Source of the DNA: Acetobacteraceae bacterium | GTDB lineage: Bacteria; Pseudomonadota; Alphaproteobacteria; Acetobacterales; Acetobacteraceae | DNA: 64,000 bases | NCBI GenBank assembly: GCA_947475245.1 | Contig: CANJLW010000003.1 | Coordinates: forward strand, 287,511 to 351,510 | Direction: 5' to 3' | Position numbers and translations under genes: made by a program | Notes under the pieces: generated by a model | Told to the model about the DNA's origin: nothing | The model's database searches: none | Seen by the model: only the letters and a program-made list of their open reading frames with translations | In this document: piece after piece, positions 63,874-64,000 of the stretch | Layout: the number at the start of each line of letters is the position of its first letter | Numbering within the stretch: the first letter of the stretch is position 1

Positions 63874-64000
63874 TCACCTCTTGATGAGGGCTGCGAGGAA
63901 GTCATCATCCCACGCAGCCACTTTCCGCCGCAGGCGTAGCGAGTCCTTGCTGTTGGCAGTTCGCAGAAGATTGTGCGCCATATGCTTGATGGTTGTGAAA
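63874..64000 (-). mobile_element. C-terminal end of an ISAs1-like transposase, cut by the window edge
   Basis: Reading the minus strand from 64000 gives FTTIKHMAHNLLRTANSKDS and then LRLRRKVAAWDDDFLAALIKR before TGA at 63876-63874. The pattern H-M-A-H-N-L-L-R followed by K-x-A-x-W-D-D-D-F/Y-L resembles the C-terminus of ISAs1-family transposases. The rest lies beyond the window. The element end should be within 63847-63873; CAGGGG at 63853 may be its terminal repeat, but that is not certain. Confidence 0.65.

Overview
The window is high-GC, densely packed bacterial chromosome with short intergenic gaps and many ATGA/TGATG gene overlaps. The gene content points to an alphaproteobacterium, probably of the Rhodospirillales/Acetobacteraceae type. 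The clues are an EipB (DUF1849) protein, the mutY-dciA-dsbA-smc order, an MmcB-family nuclease, a full CtrA-type site (TTAA-N7-TTAAC) and several Bug/ABC solute receptors. The genus cannot be fixed from the sequence alone. No rRNA, tRNA or CRISPR array was seen.

Layout. 1-5 kb: tusA-like gene and an HDAC-family deacetylase, divergent from a ROK sugar kinase, then eipB and aspS. 5-9.5 kb: a cyclic-amide hydrolase divergent from prpD-prpC (2-methylcitrate pathway, no prpB here). 9.5-14.9 kb: otnC-otnK (acyltetronate catabolism), a GT4 glycosyltransferase, an orphan branched-chain-type receptor, and an ECF sigma factor divergent from a zinc-finger anti-sigma-like protein. 15.5-20.3 kb: the prkA-yeaH-spoVR stress operon behind a 580-bp leader region with a CtrA box. 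20.3-30.2 kb: flavin reductase, a polytopic membrane protein, a fused HyuA-HyuB hydantoinase/oxoprolinase, csaA-gpt, a DMT exporter, an esterase, a zinc-ribbon membrane protein and a quinone oxidoreductase.

30.3-37.7 kb: intradiol ring-cleavage dioxygenase, a cyclase-family hydrolase, a heavy-metal-binding protein and a complete Dpp/Opp-type ABC importer, all on the + strand. 37.7-46.8 kb: a Rap1a/Tai-like protein, queC, then an aerobic benzoyl-CoA (box) operon (benzoate-CoA ligase, alpha/beta hydrolase, boxC, boxB) whose promoter carries a TGCA-N6-TGCA operator over a perfect TATAAT. An acyl-CoA dehydrogenase and an HpcH/HpaI aldolase follow. 46.8-54.3 kb: gamma-glutamyltransferase, mutY, dciA-like, dsbA-like and smc.

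54.3-61.0 kb is an accessory island and the most unusual part. It has a four-TM protein of unknown family, a tiny membrane protein, an HTH-domain protein and, overlapping it, a 738-aa protein with pentapeptide repeats and two formylglycine-generating-enzyme (C-type-lectin-fold) domains. The C-terminal ~134 bp of the two domains are identical except at 19 bases in 14 codons. In 13 of these codon pairs the third base is an unchanged C. All 19 changes can be explained by adenines in one common template, and the 29-bp 3' end is invariant. This is the signature of diversity-generating retroelement (DGR) variable regions, here two in one gene, with no reverse transcriptase or template repeat in the window. 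Behind it lie about 5.4 copies of a ~245-bp non-coding repeat built from helically phased CGCGGAT-like words, ending at a GxxExxY-family nuclease-fold gene.

61.1-64 kb: a Bug-family receptor, an RraA-like aldolase, a lipoprotein, an mmcB-like gene and, at the right edge, the C-terminal end of an ISAs1-like transposase lying almost against the mmcB start codon.
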